Shown here in pieces: positions 27,702 to 36,727 of a stretch of DNA of 64,000 bases. The position numbers and the translations under genes were made by a program. The stretch comes from Sphingomonas soli NBRC 100801. GTDB taxonomy: Bacteria > Pseudomonadota > Alphaproteobacteria > Sphingomonadales > Sphingomonadaceae. The stretch covers positions 310,001 through 374,000 of the forward strand of contig NZ_BCTZ01000004.1 in assembly GCF_001591025.1 (NCBI RefSeq). The letters are read 5' to 3'. The notes beneath the pieces are model-generated. The model did not search any database, was not told the origin of the DNA, and saw only the letters and a program-made list of their open reading frames with translations. The stretch's first letter is position 1. Every line of letters begins with the position of its first letter.

Positions 27702-28727
27702 TCAGGCCTTCTTCAGATGCCGACGGCCGAGCAGCTCGGCGATCTGCACCGCGTTCAATGCCGCGCCCTTGCGGAGATTGTCGCTGACGCACCACAGGCT
27801 CAGCCCGTTCTCGACGGTCGAATCCTCGCGCACGCGGCTGACATAGGTCGCATATTCGCCGACGCATTCGATCGGGGTGACGTAGCCGCCATCCTCATGC
27901 TTATCGACCAGCATGATGCCGGGTGCCTCGCGGAGGATGTTCTTGGCCTGCTCCGCCGAAATCTCGTCCTCGAACTCGATGTTGATAGCTTCCGAATGGC
28001 CGACGAAGACAGGTACGCGCACGCAGGTTGCGGTGACCTTTACCTTGGGATCGAGGATCTTCTTGGTCTCGGCGACCATCTTGAACTCTTCCTTGGTCGA
28101 GCCGTCTTCGAGGAAGCTGTCGATGTGCGGGATCACGTTGAATGCGATCTGCTTGGTGAACTTCTTCGGCTCGGCGGGGTCGCCGACGAAGATGTTGCGC
28201 GACTGCTCGAACAGCTCGTCCATGCCCGCCTTGCCCGCGCCGGACACCGACTGATAGGTCGCGACGACAACGCGCTTGATCTTCGCGGCATCGTGCAGCG
28301 GCTTGAGCGCGACGACCATCTGCGCGGTCGAGCAGTTCGGGTTGGCGATGATGTTGCGCGCCTTGTATCCGTCGATCGCCTCGGGGTTCACTTCCGGCAC
28401 GATCAGAGGAACGTCCGGGTCCATGCGGTAGAGCGAAGCATTGTCGATCACCGTGCAACCCGCCGCGGCGAACTTGGGCGCATATGCCTTCGACCCATCC
28501 GAGCCGATCGCGAAGAGCGCGATATCCCAGCCGGTGGGATCGAAATGCTCGATATTCTGGACTTTATACTGTTTACCGGTCTCGCCGAAATCCACCATGT
28601 CGCCGGTCGAGCGCGACGAGGCGAGGACCGCCAGATCGTCGATCGGGAATTCCCGCTCGGCCAGGATGTTCAGCATTTCGCGCCCGACATTGCCGGTGGC
28701 GCCTGCGACGACGACACGGTAACCCAT
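27702..28727 (-). CDS. asd: Aspartate-semialdehyde dehydrogenase
   Basis: This 341-residue NADPH-dependent enzyme makes L-aspartate-4-semialdehyde, the branch point to lysine/diaminopimelate, threonine and methionine. It shows the N-terminal GATGNVGREML nucleotide-binding loop, the active-site cysteine in IIANPNCSTAQMVVALKPLH, TYQSVSGAGKAGMDEL and the late VRVPVFVGHSEAINIEFE. Its length is typical. It is followed by a GFA-family gene, an unusual partner for asd. Confidence 0.96.
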   Translation of the reverse strand: MGYRVVVAGATGNVGREMLNILAEREFPIDDLAVLASSRSTGDMVDFGETGKQYKVQNIEHFDPTGWDIALFAIGSDGSKAYAPKFAAAGCTVIDNASLYRMDPDVPLIVPEVNPEAIDGYKARNIIANPNCSTAQMVVALKPLHDAAKIKRVVVATYQSVSGAGKAGMDELFEQSRNIFVGDPAEPKKFTKQIAFNVIPHIDSFLEDGSTKEEFKMVAETKKILDPKVKVTATCVRVPVFVGHSEAINIEFEDEISAEQAKNILREAPGIMLVDKHEDGGYVTPIECVGEYATYVSRVREDSTVENGLSLWCVSDNLRKGAALNAVQIAELLGRRHLKKA

Positions 28728-28959
28728 TTTCGGTCCTTTCAGGTCCGCACGCCAGTCCTTCGGCGGCGGGATGCTCTATAGGTTTGGAAAGTTGCGGAAT
28801 GCGAGTGCATTCCTGTGCTTCGCGGCAGGAAACGACCTGCGCGCCCTTTTCAGGCGCGGGTGGTAATTCGTTTGCTAGTTCGTTTGCAAAGCATGGGCGC
28901 CCCCTAGCAGACCGAAAGCTGCGTGGCGAGCGCGATTCGCGAAAGAAAAAGTATATGCC
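28728..28959. other. Intergenic region upstream of asd
   Basis: This stretch together with the adjoining REP element makes a gap of just over 300 bases without a gene. It presumably holds the asd promoter. The only structures I see are a nine-base direct repeat, TTCGTTTGC, twice with a three-base spacer at about 28869-28891, and a small stem around 28838-28860 (GCGCGCC/GGCGCG). Confidence 0.4.
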
Positions 28960-29044
28960 CGTCATCCCCGCGAAAGCCGGGATCTCGTGCAGCAGGCACC
29001 GGGAAGGGAGCCGCACAAGATCCCCGCCTTCGCCGGGAGGACGG
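28960..29044. repeat. REP-type element, paired inverted copies
   Basis: A left unit (CGTCATCCCCGCGAAAGCCG) and an inverted right unit (ATCCCCGCCTTCGCCGGGAG) flank about 35 bases, between asd and the DPP-IV-like gene. The arrangement is the same as at 9709-9789. Confidence 0.8.
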
Positions 29045-29048
29045 AAGC

Positions 29049-31253
29049 TTATTTCTTGTTCATCACCTCGCGCTCGAAGAAATTGAGCACCGTGGTCCAC
29101 ACATGGATGTCGCGCGATGCGCTGTGCGCCTTGCCGGGGTAGAACATCATCTCGAACGGCTTGTTCGCCGCCTGGAGCTTCGCGGCCAGCGCGGTCGCGT
29201 TGTCGAGCACGACATTGTCGTCGGACATGCCGTGGATCAGCATCATCTTGTCGCTGATCTTGACGGCGTCGGCGATCGTGTCGGCCGCCGCATAGGCCTC
29301 CGGATCCTTGTTCGGATCGCCCAGATAGCGCTCGGTATAATGGGTGTCGTACAGCCCCCACTTCACCACCGGTGCCCCCGAGACAGCGGCGGCGAACACG
29401 CCGGGCTGCTTTTCCAGCAGCTTGAGCGTCATGAACCCGCCATAGGACCAGCCATAGCCCGCGATCCGCCCGGCATCGACGAAGGGCTGCGACTTGAGGA
29501 AGTCGATGCCCGCGATCTGATCCTCGACCTCCACAGTGCCGAGCTTCTTGTAGAGCTGATCCTCGAACGCCTTGCCGCGGAAGTTCGAGCCGCGATTGTC
29601 GATCTGGAAATAGACATAGCCGCGATCGACGATGTGCTGGACCAGCGGGCTCTGCCACTTGTGCGCGACCTGCTGCCCCGTGCCCGGCCCGCCATAATAT
29701 TCGACGAAGACGGGGTATTTCTTGCCCGGTTCCAGCTCGGGCGTGATCATCGACCAATAGAGGGTCGAGCCGTCCTTCGCCTTCAGCGTTCCGTATTTCG
29801 GCAGGCGATGGCTGGCGAGATAGGCGTAATAGGGATGCCCTTCCTTCAGCGCATTCTCTTCAATCCACGCTACTCGCTTGCCGCTGGCATCGGCCAGATA
29901 GGACTGGGCCGGCTGGCCGGCGTTCGAGCGGCTGACGATGAAGCGGGTCGCACTGCGGTTCATCACGGCCGAGGTGAAATAGCCCGGCTCGGTCAACTGG
30001 GTCACCAGAGCGGGCTTTTTCAGGTCGATCGCATAGAGCTGCATCTCGAGCGGCGTATCCTTGTTCGCCACGAAATAGATCTTGCCGCTCTTTTCATCGA
30101 CGCCCGCCAGGCTGGAGACGACCCAGGGGCCTTTGGTCAACTGGCGCCACTTGCCCTTGTTGAAGTGATAGAGGTGGCGATAGCCGTCGCGCTCGGACGC
30201 CCAGATCAGGCTTCCGTCGCTCAGGAAGCGATAGGCGTCGGTGATGTTGACCCAGCTATTGGCCTTTTCGGTGAAGAGGATGCTGGACTTGCCGGTCAGC
30301 GGATCGACGCGGAGCATGTCGAGCGTCTTCTGGTCTCGGCTCTGGCGCTGGACATAGAGCGACTTGCCATCGGGTGCCCAGGTGACGCGCGCGACATAGA
30401 TGTCGTCATTGCTGCCCAGATCGACCTTCACGCGGGCCGAACCATCCGGCTTCATCACATAGAGATCGACTACAGCATTGGGCGTGCCCGCAGCCGGATA
30501 GCGCTGCGAATAGACGCGCGTGCCTTCCGCGCCGATCGCGGCGCGGCTGACCACGCCCACGCGTGCCTCATCGAAGCGTTCGACCGCGATATATTGCTCA
30601 TCCGGCGACCACCAATAGCCGTCATAGCGGTGCATTTCCTCCTGCGCGACGAACTCGGCCTCGCCCCAATGGACGGTGCCCTTGCCGTCATCGGTGATCT
30701 GCCGCGCCTCACCGCCGGCGAGCGGCTGGACCCACAGATTCTGGTCGCGCGCGAAGCTGAAATAATTGCCCTTGGGGCTGATCGCCGGGTTCAGTTCGCC
30801 CTCCGGCGAGTTGGTCAGCCGCCGCACGCTCCCGTCGATCCCGGCGAGATAGACGTCACCGTCCAGCGGCACGATGATGCTCTTGCCGTCGCTCGACCAG
30901 GCATAATTGACGATGCCGCGCGCATTGGTGATGCGGGCGCGCTCGCGCTGCATCTTCTCGGCTTCGGAAAGCTCGGCGCCGGACCCCACCTTCTGCGAAT
31001 CGACCAGCATCCGCCATTGGCCTGTTGCCGTGTCCATCGCCCACAGATCGAAGCGGTTCTTGTCATCCTCGCGGTTGCGCAACAGCGTCAACAGCGAACC
31101 ATCCGGCGAAAGCTTGGGAAGGCGCGGTGCCGGGCCGGCCAGATCGGGGCTGGCGAAAACGCGCTCCAGCGGCAAATCCTGCGCCATGGCTTCACCGGTC
31201 ATCGCGGTTGTCGCCAGCATCGCCGAAGCAAGTCCCAAAACCCATTTACGCAT
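29049..31253 (-). CDS. S9 family peptidase, dipeptidyl peptidase IV-like, exported
   Basis: This 734-residue protein has a signal peptide (MRKWVLGLASAMLATTAMTGEAMA). An N-terminal beta-propeller with WSPDEQYIAVERFDE and YFSFARDQNLWVQPL repeats (residues ~40-500) is followed by an alpha/beta hydrolase domain with the serine elbow GYGWSYGG (Ser603), an Asp in GMSDDNVVLDNA and the His in GKAHSASRD. The EE-type recognition motif is suggested by AEFVAQEEMHRYDGYWWSP. It would cleave Xaa-Pro dipeptides in the periplasm. Its length is normal for bacterial DPP-IV. Confidence 0.94.
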   Translation of the reverse strand: MRKWVLGLASAMLATTAMTGEAMAQDLPLERVFASPDLAGPAPRLPKLSPDGSLLTLLRNREDDKNRFDLWAMDTATGQWRMLVDSQKVGSGAELSEAEKMQRERARITNARGIVNYAWSSDGKSIIVPLDGDVYLAGIDGSVRRLTNSPEGELNPAISPKGNYFSFARDQNLWVQPLAGGEARQITDDGKGTVHWGEAEFVAQEEMHRYDGYWWSPDEQYIAVERFDEARVGVVSRAAIGAEGTRVYSQRYPAAGTPNAVVDLYVMKPDGSARVKVDLGSNDDIYVARVTWAPDGKSLYVQRQSRDQKTLDMLRVDPLTGKSSILFTEKANSWVNITDAYRFLSDGSLIWASERDGYRHLYHFNKGKWRQLTKGPWVVSSLAGVDEKSGKIYFVANKDTPLEMQLYAIDLKKPALVTQLTEPGYFTSAVMNRSATRFIVSRSNAGQPAQSYLADASGKRVAWIEENALKEGHPYYAYLASHRLPKYGTLKAKDGSTLYWSMITPELEPGKKYPVFVEYYGGPGTGQQVAHKWQSPLVQHIVDRGYVYFQIDNRGSNFRGKAFEDQLYKKLGTVEVEDQIAGIDFLKSQPFVDAGRIAGYGWSYGGFMTLKLLEKQPGVFAAAVSGAPVVKWGLYDTHYTERYLGDPNKDPEAYAAADTIADAVKISDKMMLIHGMSDDNVVLDNATALAAKLQAANKPFEMMFYPGKAHSASRDIHVWTTVLNFFEREVMNKK

Positions 31254-31400
31254 CCCGATATTCTCCTCGCCGCGGCGTTATGGCGCGGGCGAGACTGCCG
31301 GCGCAACTGGTTAATAGCGCTTCACCAACTATCTGTTTTTCATGAGAAACCTGGCCACGCACAGCTCGTTCTAGCTCCAGCACTCACTGGGAGAACCACC

Positions 31401-31853
31401 GTGTCCACCAACACCGACATCGCCAAACTGGACGACCTGATCGTGACGACGATCGACAGCATCAAGGGCTATGAACATTCCGCCGAGCACGCCGAAAGCG
31501 ATCGGTACACCGAATTCTTCACGAGCATGGCAGCCGAGCGCCGCCAGGTCGTCGACGCCCTCTCCGCCCGCAGCCGCGAACTGGGCGGCACGCCGGCCGA
31601 TTACGGCTCGACCGCCGCGACAGTGCATCGCCGTATCGAGGATCTCCGCCTTGCGCTGGGCGGCGGCGACCATGCGATCCTGAGCGAGATCGAACGCGGC
31701 GAGGATTATCTGAAGGAAGAGTTTGAGCGCGCCATCGCCGACGAGCATATCTCGTCCGGTACCAACGGCGTGATCCGTATCTGCTTTGATTCCGTGATGC
31801 GCGGCCATGATCGGGCCAAGCAACTCAAGGATGCGCTTGCGGCGACTGGCTGA
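31401..31853 (+). CDS. PA2169 family four-helix-bundle protein (DUF2383)
   Basis: This 150-residue ferritin-like helical protein has the start TDIAKLDDLIVTTIDSIKGY and the conserved helix GEDYLKEEFERAIAD, matching the DUF2383/PA2169 family. Some family members are stress-induced, but the biochemical role is unknown. The start is GTG at 31401, supported by GGGAG seven bases upstream. The gene stands alone between the divergent peptidase and a convergent small ORF. Confidence 0.88.
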   Translation: MSTNTDIAKLDDLIVTTIDSIKGYEHSAEHAESDRYTEFFTSMAAERRQVVDALSARSRELGGTPADYGSTAATVHRRIEDLRLALGGGDHAILSEIERGEDYLKEEFERAIADEHISSGTNGVIRICFDSVMRGHDRAKQLKDALAATG

Positions 31854-31935
31854 CCCACCGCAGCGATCCGAGCTTAGGTTCTGTTGAATTAGTGCGCCGG
31901 ACGGGATTGCTCCCGTCCGGCGGCTTTTGCTTCGG

Positions 31936-32046
31936 CTATTCCGCCGTCAAGCCGATGATGGCGGCGAGCGCGGCTGCCGATCCGGCGATCCCTGACCACA
32001 CGGCGGTCACGAACCACCAGGGAGGGCGCTTCTTATATTCTTCCAT
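31936..32046 (-). CDS. Possible 36-residue membrane peptide
   Basis: A short open frame starts MEEYKKRPPWWFVTAVWSG. A charged head is followed by one hydrophobic helix (about 20 residues) that ends at the C-terminus. GGGG lies seven bases before the ATG, a weak Shine-Dalgarno match. No family was recognised. It is listed because single-helix proteins with a KRPPWW head are plausible and no other frame is open here. Confidence 0.4.
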   Translation of the reverse strand: MEEYKKRPPWWFVTAVWSGIAGSAAALAAIIGLTAE

Positions 32047-32116
32047 TGTGTTTCCCCGGATGCGGAGCCCATGGGCTCGCCCTTTCCAGAATGCGGCGTG
32101 ATCGCCGCGGCGGAAA

Positions 32117-32518
32117 TCAGGCGCCAGGCGGGCCGCGTGGGAAACGGGCTTCGGGGACTTTGGAGAGGATTGGAGCCGCGGGCCCCGTAGCAACTGCGAC
32201 GCTCTGGACGATCGCGGGCCCGGCTAACGCAAATTGCGCGCGCGGCACGGCGACATCGGACCCGGCCGAAGCTGCCGGCGCCGGCTTTCCGTCGATCGCG
32301 CGTTTCAGGATCGCGCGGTTGTTTCTGGACGAGGCGTGTATCGCGACGAAATTGTTCGCCGGATTGAATGCCGAGCCATGCCGCACGGTTTGCGGCAGAC
32401 CAGTCGGCACCACCGCGCAGAACACTGCGGTGGCCAGCGTCAGCCACAGCGAGACCGCAAACAGCCTAAGCTGCCGCATCGTCCACGCTGATGAACCGGC
32501 CGTATGCATGTGTGCCAT
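32117..32518 (-). CDS. Hypothetical protein with signal anchor
   Basis: This 133-residue open frame has one hydrophobic segment near the N-terminus (MRQLRLFAVSLWLTLATAVF, residues ~14-38). Beyond it lies an Ala/Val/Pro-rich, probably periplasmic, stretch. No motif was recognised. Starts at 32518 or 32479 are both possible; the latter puts the hydrophobic segment at the N-terminus like a signal peptide. Confidence 0.45.
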   Translation of the reverse strand: MAHMHTAGSSAWTMRQLRLFAVSLWLTLATAVFCAVVPTGLPQTVRHGSAFNPANNFVAIHASSRNNRAILKRAIDGKPAPAASAGSDVAVPRAQFALAGPAIVQSVAVATGPAAPILSKVPEARFPRGPPGA

Positions 32519-32552
32519 ACTAGCCTAACGCGTCCGATCCGCCAAATATCCG

Positions 32553-33878
32553 CTAGGCGGCGGCAACCCCCTTCGCGCGCCAGGGCAGGAAGCGCCAGTC
32601 CACGATGGAGCGCCAGAGCCATTCGATCGGCGCGATCGTGAATCGGTTGATCCACCAGTTCGCGAGCAGCAGCAGCGCCAGATTGATCCCCACAGCAGTC
32701 GCCATCATCGCTGCCCAGCCGCTCTGACCGTACAGACCCAGCGCGAAGGGCGGATAGAGCACCCACAGGCAGATCAGCGTTTGCAGCACATAGATGGTGA
32801 GCGCGGTGCGCCCCGCCGCCACGAAGGGCCGCATCAGCCAGGCGCCCGCCGCGCTCTTCACCAGCAGATTTACCAAAGCGACATGCCCCAGCGTCATCGC
32901 GATCCGCGCCACCTCCTGCGTTGCCCATATCGTCTTAGGCAGGTCGTCGAAGCGCATCATCTCGTTCGCGCCGACGAACCGCGCTGTCCCGCCGATCGCA
33001 TAGGCGACCACGCCGAGCCCCAGATAGAAGTACCAGGATCGCCGCCCCTGCAATATGCCCAGCTTGAACAGAGCCGCGCCGATCAGCATCACGCTGGCCG
33101 CCTCCCAGATCGCGAAAACCTCGCCAAGGCCGAAGAAGCGTTCGGCGCTCATGCGGGTCTGCTCGGCGACCCAGCGTTCGGTGGTGGACGACCGGTCGGC
33201 ATCTTCCCTGGCGAGTTCCGCCTTATGCTCGGCCTGGGCCTTGGCGCGCTTCGCCTGGCTCTCGGCCTTCTTGGTGAGCAGCGCCTGCTCGTCCTTGGTC
33301 AGCGCCTGATGCGCCGCCACCTTGGCTTCGACGGCAGCGATTTGCTCCCGCTTCTGCCCGTCCGCGTAGAGCATATAGCCGCCACCGCCGAGCTGGAGCA
33401 GCGCCATCACCAGCCCCATGGTGATCAGCCATCGCGGCCGCAAATTGCGCGCGAAGAACACCAGTAGCGCCGCGATCGCATAGGTGTGCAGGATGTCGCC
33501 GCCCCAGAGCAGCAGGAACATGTGCGCCATGCCGAACGCGAACAGCACCAGGTTGCGCACATAATAACGGCGCATCACGGTCCATTTGCCCGCCTTCTGC
33601 GCGCCCCGTTCGGTTAAAATGACCATGCCCGCGCCAAACAGCATCTCCAACAGGCAGCGCGCGGTGCCGTTGGCGAACACCTCGCGCACCCACCACACCT
33701 GCTGATCGACCAGCGTCCAGCCGAAATGCCGGATATCGCTGCCCGCCCGGAACGACGCACCCATGTCGTTGATATTCATGAACAGGATGCCGAGGATCGC
33801 GAGGCCCCGCAGGATATCGAGCACGGCAATGCGCGGCGCGCCATCGGGCTCGTCGGCCCGCGCAATCATGTCAGTCAT
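32553..33878 (-). CDS. DUF418 (YeiB-like) multi-pass membrane protein with charged coiled-coil insert
   Basis: This 441-residue integral inner-membrane protein has the N-terminal signature APRIAVLDILRGLAILGILF of YeiB/DUF418 proteins and the C-terminal DUF418 block (GRTALTIYVLQTLICLWVLY, FTIAPIEWLWRSIVDW). About nine or ten membrane helices are visible. Between helices, residues ~180-240 form a Lys/Glu/Ala-rich coiled coil (AKVAAHQALTKDEQALLTKK and onward) that is not hydrophobic. The function is unknown; transport has been suggested for the family. A palindrome at 33923-33944 lies in its promoter region. Confidence 0.9.
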   Translation of the reverse strand: MTDMIARADEPDGAPRIAVLDILRGLAILGILFMNINDMGASFRAGSDIRHFGWTLVDQQVWWVREVFANGTARCLLEMLFGAGMVILTERGAQKAGKWTVMRRYYVRNLVLFAFGMAHMFLLLWGGDILHTYAIAALLVFFARNLRPRWLITMGLVMALLQLGGGGYMLYADGQKREQIAAVEAKVAAHQALTKDEQALLTKKAESQAKRAKAQAEHKAELAREDADRSSTTERWVAEQTRMSAERFFGLGEVFAIWEAASVMLIGAALFKLGILQGRRSWYFYLGLGVVAYAIGGTARFVGANEMMRFDDLPKTIWATQEVARIAMTLGHVALVNLLVKSAAGAWLMRPFVAAGRTALTIYVLQTLICLWVLYPPFALGLYGQSGWAAMMATAVGINLALLLLANWWINRFTIAPIEWLWRSIVDWRFLPWRAKGVAAA

Positions 33879-33922
33879 CGCGATCTTCCCTGTTGATCGC
33901 GTCAGCTGTTATCACAGCCATA

Positions 33923-33944
33923 GTGTATTGCAATAGTAATACAC
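33923..33944. promoter_or_regulatory. Candidate operator upstream of the DUF418 gene
   Basis: An inverted repeat, GTGTATT-N8-AATACAC, starts 45 bases upstream of the DUF418 start codon in locally AT-rich sequence. GTGTATTA/TAATACAC dyads are typical of YtrA-type GntR repressors controlling membrane-protein genes. The regulator assignment is an inference; no such regulator is encoded nearby. Confidence 0.55.
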
Positions 33945-33973
33945 GTGAATGTCAGACGCCCCAGCTGGTCGGC

Positions 33974-34189
33974 TCACCATAGCGATTGCGTCCCGGCTGC
34001 CCCGGGATGAGGCCAAGGTCCACCGGCCGCTTCGACCGAAATCATGCAGCCGGACACCACAAGCGTCGCGGCCAGCACGCCGGCCCCGCCCGCAACGACG
34101 TTCAATCCCCTGAAGAACCGGAGAAAAGCGATCACGACCGCGTCGGCTGCGAGATATGCCCAGAAGGCCTTCCCGTTGGTCCGCGTCAT
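33974..34189 (-). CDS. Possible small membrane protein
   Basis: This 71-residue open frame has two hydrophobic stretches (residues ~8-25 and ~31-52, GGAGVLAATLVVSGCMISVE). It has no clear Shine-Dalgarno sequence and no recognised family. It starts just beyond the rplS terminator. It is weakly supported, but no other gene explains this space. Confidence 0.35.
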   Translation of the reverse strand: MTRTNGKAFWAYLAADAVVIAFLRFFRGLNVVAGGAGVLAATLVVSGCMISVEAAGGPWPHPGAAGTQSLW

Positions 34190-34202
34190 GCCGCAAACAT
34201 AA

Positions 34203-34242
34203 CGAAAAGGGCGCGGAAGCCAAAGCCTCCGCGCCCTTCGTT
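34203..34242 (-). terminator. Rho-independent terminator of rplS
   Basis: On the minus strand a stem of AAGGGCGCGGA with TCCGCGCCCTT, extended by GGC/GCC around the loop, is followed by TTTTCG. It lies about 25 bases past the rplS stop. Confidence 0.8.
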
Positions 34243-34267
34243 GCCCCTGGGCTCTCGCCCGAAAAGC

Positions 34268-34666
34268 CTATTCGGCTGCCGTCGCCTCTTCACCCTTTGC
34301 AGGGCGAACGTCGCGGCGCTCGGCGATACGCGCCGACTTGCCGGTGCGACCACGCAGATAATAGAGCTTCGCACGACGCACGATGCCCTTGCGGACGACT
34401 TCGATGCTGTCGATGTTCGGCGAGTAGAGCGGGAAGACGCGCTCGACGCCCTCACCGAACGAAATCTTGCGAACCGTGAAGTTGCTGCCCATGCCCTTGT
34501 TCGAGCGGGCGATGCACACGCCTTCATAGTTCTGCACGCGGGTGCGCTCGCCTTCGACGACCTTCACGCCGACCTTGAGCGTGTCGCCCGGGCGGAAATC
34601 AGGAATCTTCTTCGATTCGTTGAACTTGGCAATCTGCTCGGCTTCGAGCGTCTGGATGACGTTCAT
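34268..34666 (-). CDS. rplS: 50S ribosomal protein L19
   Basis: This 132-residue L19 sits at the 30S-50S interface. The family core is clear: [20 protein letters not shown], then [40 protein letters not shown] and [19 protein letters not shown]. Its start follows the trmD stop after one base (TGA C ATG), so it is translationally coupled to trmD. A terminator follows. Confidence 0.97.
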   Translation of the reverse strand: MNVIQTLEAEQIAKFNESKKIPDFRPGDTLKVGVKVVEGERTRVQNYEGVCIARSNKGMGSNFTVRKISFGEGVERVFPLYSPNIDSIEVVRKGIVRRAKLYYLRGRTGKSARIAERRDVRPAKGEEATAAE

Positions 34667-34667
34667 G

Positions 34668-35396
34668 TCATTCTTCCTTCTTTTGCCGCGCACCAGAGGG
34701 AGACTTGACCCGAGCGCCCTCGTGGCGCTCCCAAAGGTCCGGCCTCCTTAGCCGTGTATCGGTCTCCGCCTGTTGCTTTCGCCAGGCATCGATCTTCGCA
34801 TGATCCCCCGATCGCAGCACTTCGGGGATCGTGCGCCCTTCCCATTCAGCAGGTCGGGTATATTGCGGATATTCGAGAAGCCCCGTTTCGAAGCTCTCGT
34901 CCATGCCGCTTGAAGCCGCGCCCATTACTCCGGGAAGGAGGCGAATGCAAGCATCCAGCAGTGTGAGTGCCGCCATCTCTCCGCCGGAGAGAATATAGTC
35001 GCCGATCGACACCTGCTCGATGTCGCGCGCTTCCAGCAGGCGCTCGTCAATTCCCTCGAACCGTCCGCACAATATCGTCACGCCAGGCCCTTCAGAAAGC
35101 GCCCGCACGCGCGCTTGGCTGAGCGTGCTGCCACGCGGTGTCATCGCCAGCACGGGGCGCCCCGCAGGCACGCTGTCGAGCGCCGCAGCGAGCACGTCCG
35201 CGCGCATCACCATCCCCGCCCCGCCCCCTGCGGGCGTGTCGTCCACGGACTTGTGCTTGTCCGTCGCGAAGTCGCGGATCTGCACGGCCTCAAGGCTCCA
35301 CTTGCCCTCGCGCAGCGCCCGCCCGGCCAGCGATACGCCGAGCGGACCGGGGAACATCTCAGGATAGAGCGTCAGGATGGTGGCGGCGAAAGTCAC
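34668..35396 (-). CDS. trmD: tRNA (guanine-N1-)-methyltransferase TrmD
   Basis: This 242-residue SPOUT methyltransferase makes m1G37 next to the anticodon and prevents +1 frameshifting; it is essential in most bacteria. Visible are the family start [39 protein letters not shown], and the SAM knot region [15 protein letters not shown] with ISIGDY-like [20 protein letters not shown]. The start is GTG at 35396, two bases after the stop of a VapC-like gene; an upstream TTG would overlap that gene. It would normally follow rimM; here it does not. Confidence 0.95.
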   Translation of the reverse strand: MTFAATILTLYPEMFPGPLGVSLAGRALREGKWSLEAVQIRDFATDKHKSVDDTPAGGGAGMVMRADVLAAALDSVPAGRPVLAMTPRGSTLSQARVRALSEGPGVTILCGRFEGIDERLLEARDIEQVSIGDYILSGGEMAALTLLDACIRLLPGVMGAASSGMDESFETGLLEYPQYTRPAEWEGRTIPEVLRSGDHAKIDAWRKQQAETDTRLRRPDLWERHEGARVKSPSGARQKKEE

Positions 35397-35398
35397 GG

Positions 35399-35755
35399 CT
35401 AGGCGGTCCAATCCTCGATGCGAAGACCGGGCACCTCCCGGAAATCGCGGACATTATGGGTAATCAGCGTGGCGCCAAGCGCCAGTGCATGCGCGGCGAT
35501 CAGCCGATCGAACACGCCGCGCGCCCTTGCCGCCCGCAGAAAGGCGGCGGCAGCGGCGGCATCGAAAGGCAGAATGGCGATCTGAGCGGGCAGCTTTTCG
35601 GTGTCGCCCCGCGCGATCTCGGCCAGCACGATCGTTGAAATGGCGACGGGATCGCCGGAATTGCGCACGCGATACGCGACGCGGCAGTCCGGATCGCGCA
35701 GGATGCGGATGCAGATATTGGCATCGAGCAGATAAAGGGGCGCCGCCGCGTGCAT
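35399..35755 (-). CDS. Orphan VapC-type PIN-domain ribonuclease
   Basis: This 118-residue PIN-domain protein resembles VapC toxins. The acidic metal-binding set is visible as Asp11 (YLLDANICI), Glu46 (VLAEIARGD), Asp83 ([12 protein letters not shown]) and Asp103 ([12 protein letters not shown]). VapC enzymes cut tRNA or rRNA at defined sites and are usually paired with an upstream VapB antitoxin. Here only 66 bases separate it from a divergent oxidoreductase gene and no antitoxin frame is present. Its stop lies two bases before trmD, so the two are probably co-translated. It may be a solitary or domesticated PIN protein. Confidence 0.88.
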   Translation of the reverse strand: MHAAAPLYLLDANICIRILRDPDCRVAYRVRNSGDPVAISTIVLAEIARGDTEKLPAQIAILPFDAAAAAAFLRAARARGVFDRLIAAHALALGATLITHNVRDFREVPGLRIEDWTA

Positions 35756-35821
35756 CGCGCAGCCATAGGCGCAGCTGCCCGCCAACGGAACCCGCGCCCG
35801 CGCCGCACAGTTGCGCACGAT

Positions 35822-36727
35822 ATGGACGATTGCATCATCATCGGGGGCGGACCCGCCGGCCTCACCGCCGCGATCTACCTCGCGCGCTTCCATCTCTCGA
35901 TCCGCCTGTTCGACGCAGGAGACAGTCGAGCGGCACTGATCCCGCGCACCCACAATCACGCCGGCTATCCCGACGGCATTTCCGGCAAGGATCTGCTCGC
36001 CCGGATGCTGGAACAAGCGGAGAAATACGGTGCCACGCGCGAACAGGCGGAAGTGACGGGCCTGCGCGTGATCGAGGACGGCTTCGGCGTGCGCATCGGC
36101 GACCGGGAGATCGGCGCCCGCGCGGTTCTGCTCGCGACCGGCGTGGTCAACAACCGACCCGAAATGCCCAGCGCGGTCCATGATGAAGCACTGGCGCGTG
36201 GATTCCTGCGCTACTGCCCGATCTGCGACGGCTATGAAGTGACCGACAAGGGCATCGGCGTGATCGGCACCGGCGCGCACGGCGCACGCGAGGCCCTGTT
36301 CCTGCGCGGCTTCAGCGCGGACATCACGCTGATCGCGCCCGATGCCGGGCACGACATCGATCAGCCCCATGCCGGCGATCTCGACGCGGGCGGCATCCGC
36401 CGCGTCGATGGGCCGTGCGGCAATTATGCGATCGAGGGAAACCGCATCGCACTCGACACCGTCGAGGGGAGGCTATCGTTCGATACGATCTACCCTGCTC
36501 TTGGCTCGCGCATCCGCTCGCAACTCGCGGTGCAGGCGGGCGCTCGCGCGGCGGACGATGGCTGCCTCGAGGTCGATGCCCACCAGCGCACCTCGATCCC
36601 CGGGCTGTTCGCGGCGGGAGACGTTGCGAAGGGGCTCGACCAGATCAGCCACGCAATGGGCGAGGCTGGCGTCGCGGCCACCGCGATCCGGAACATGCTC
36701 GACGCGCAAAAGCCCCTGCGGCGCTAG
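35822..36727 (+). CDS. NAD(P)/FAD-dependent oxidoreductase, thioredoxin-reductase-like
   Basis: This 301-residue two-dinucleotide-binding flavoprotein has an FAD loop [20 protein letters not shown] at the N-terminus, a CxxC pair in [15 protein letters not shown] where thioredoxin reductases have their redox cysteines, an NADPH loop [16 protein letters not shown] and the C-terminal FAD contact [20 protein letters not shown]. Whether it reduces thioredoxin is unknown; several such proteins act on other disulfides or ferredoxin. It is divergent from vapC and overlaps the SRPBCC gene tail to tail by four bases. Confidence 0.9.
   Translation: MDDCIIIGGGPAGLTAAIYLARFHLSIRLFDAGDSRAALIPRTHNHAGYPDGISGKDLLARMLEQAEKYGATREQAEVTGLRVIEDGFGVRIGDREIGARAVLLATGVVNNRPEMPSAVHDEALARGFLRYCPICDGYEVTDKGIGVIGTGAHGAREALFLRGFSADITLIAPDAGHDIDQPHAGDLDAGGIRRVDGPCGNYAIEGNRIALDTVEGRLSFDTIYPALGSRIRSQLAVQAGARAADDGCLEVDAHQRTSIPGLFAAGDVAKGLDQISHAMGEAGVAATAIRNMLDAQKPLRR

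Noticed and set aside
28923..31400. Very long plus-strand frame that runs into the DUF2383 gene
   Set aside because: Only the last 150 codons (from GTG 31401) resemble a protein family; the earlier part is antisense to the DPP-IV-like gene.
35756..35821. Hidden VapB antitoxin upstream of vapC
   Set aside because: Only 66 bases are available before the divergent oxidoreductase gene; no antitoxin-like frame with a DNA-binding motif fits.
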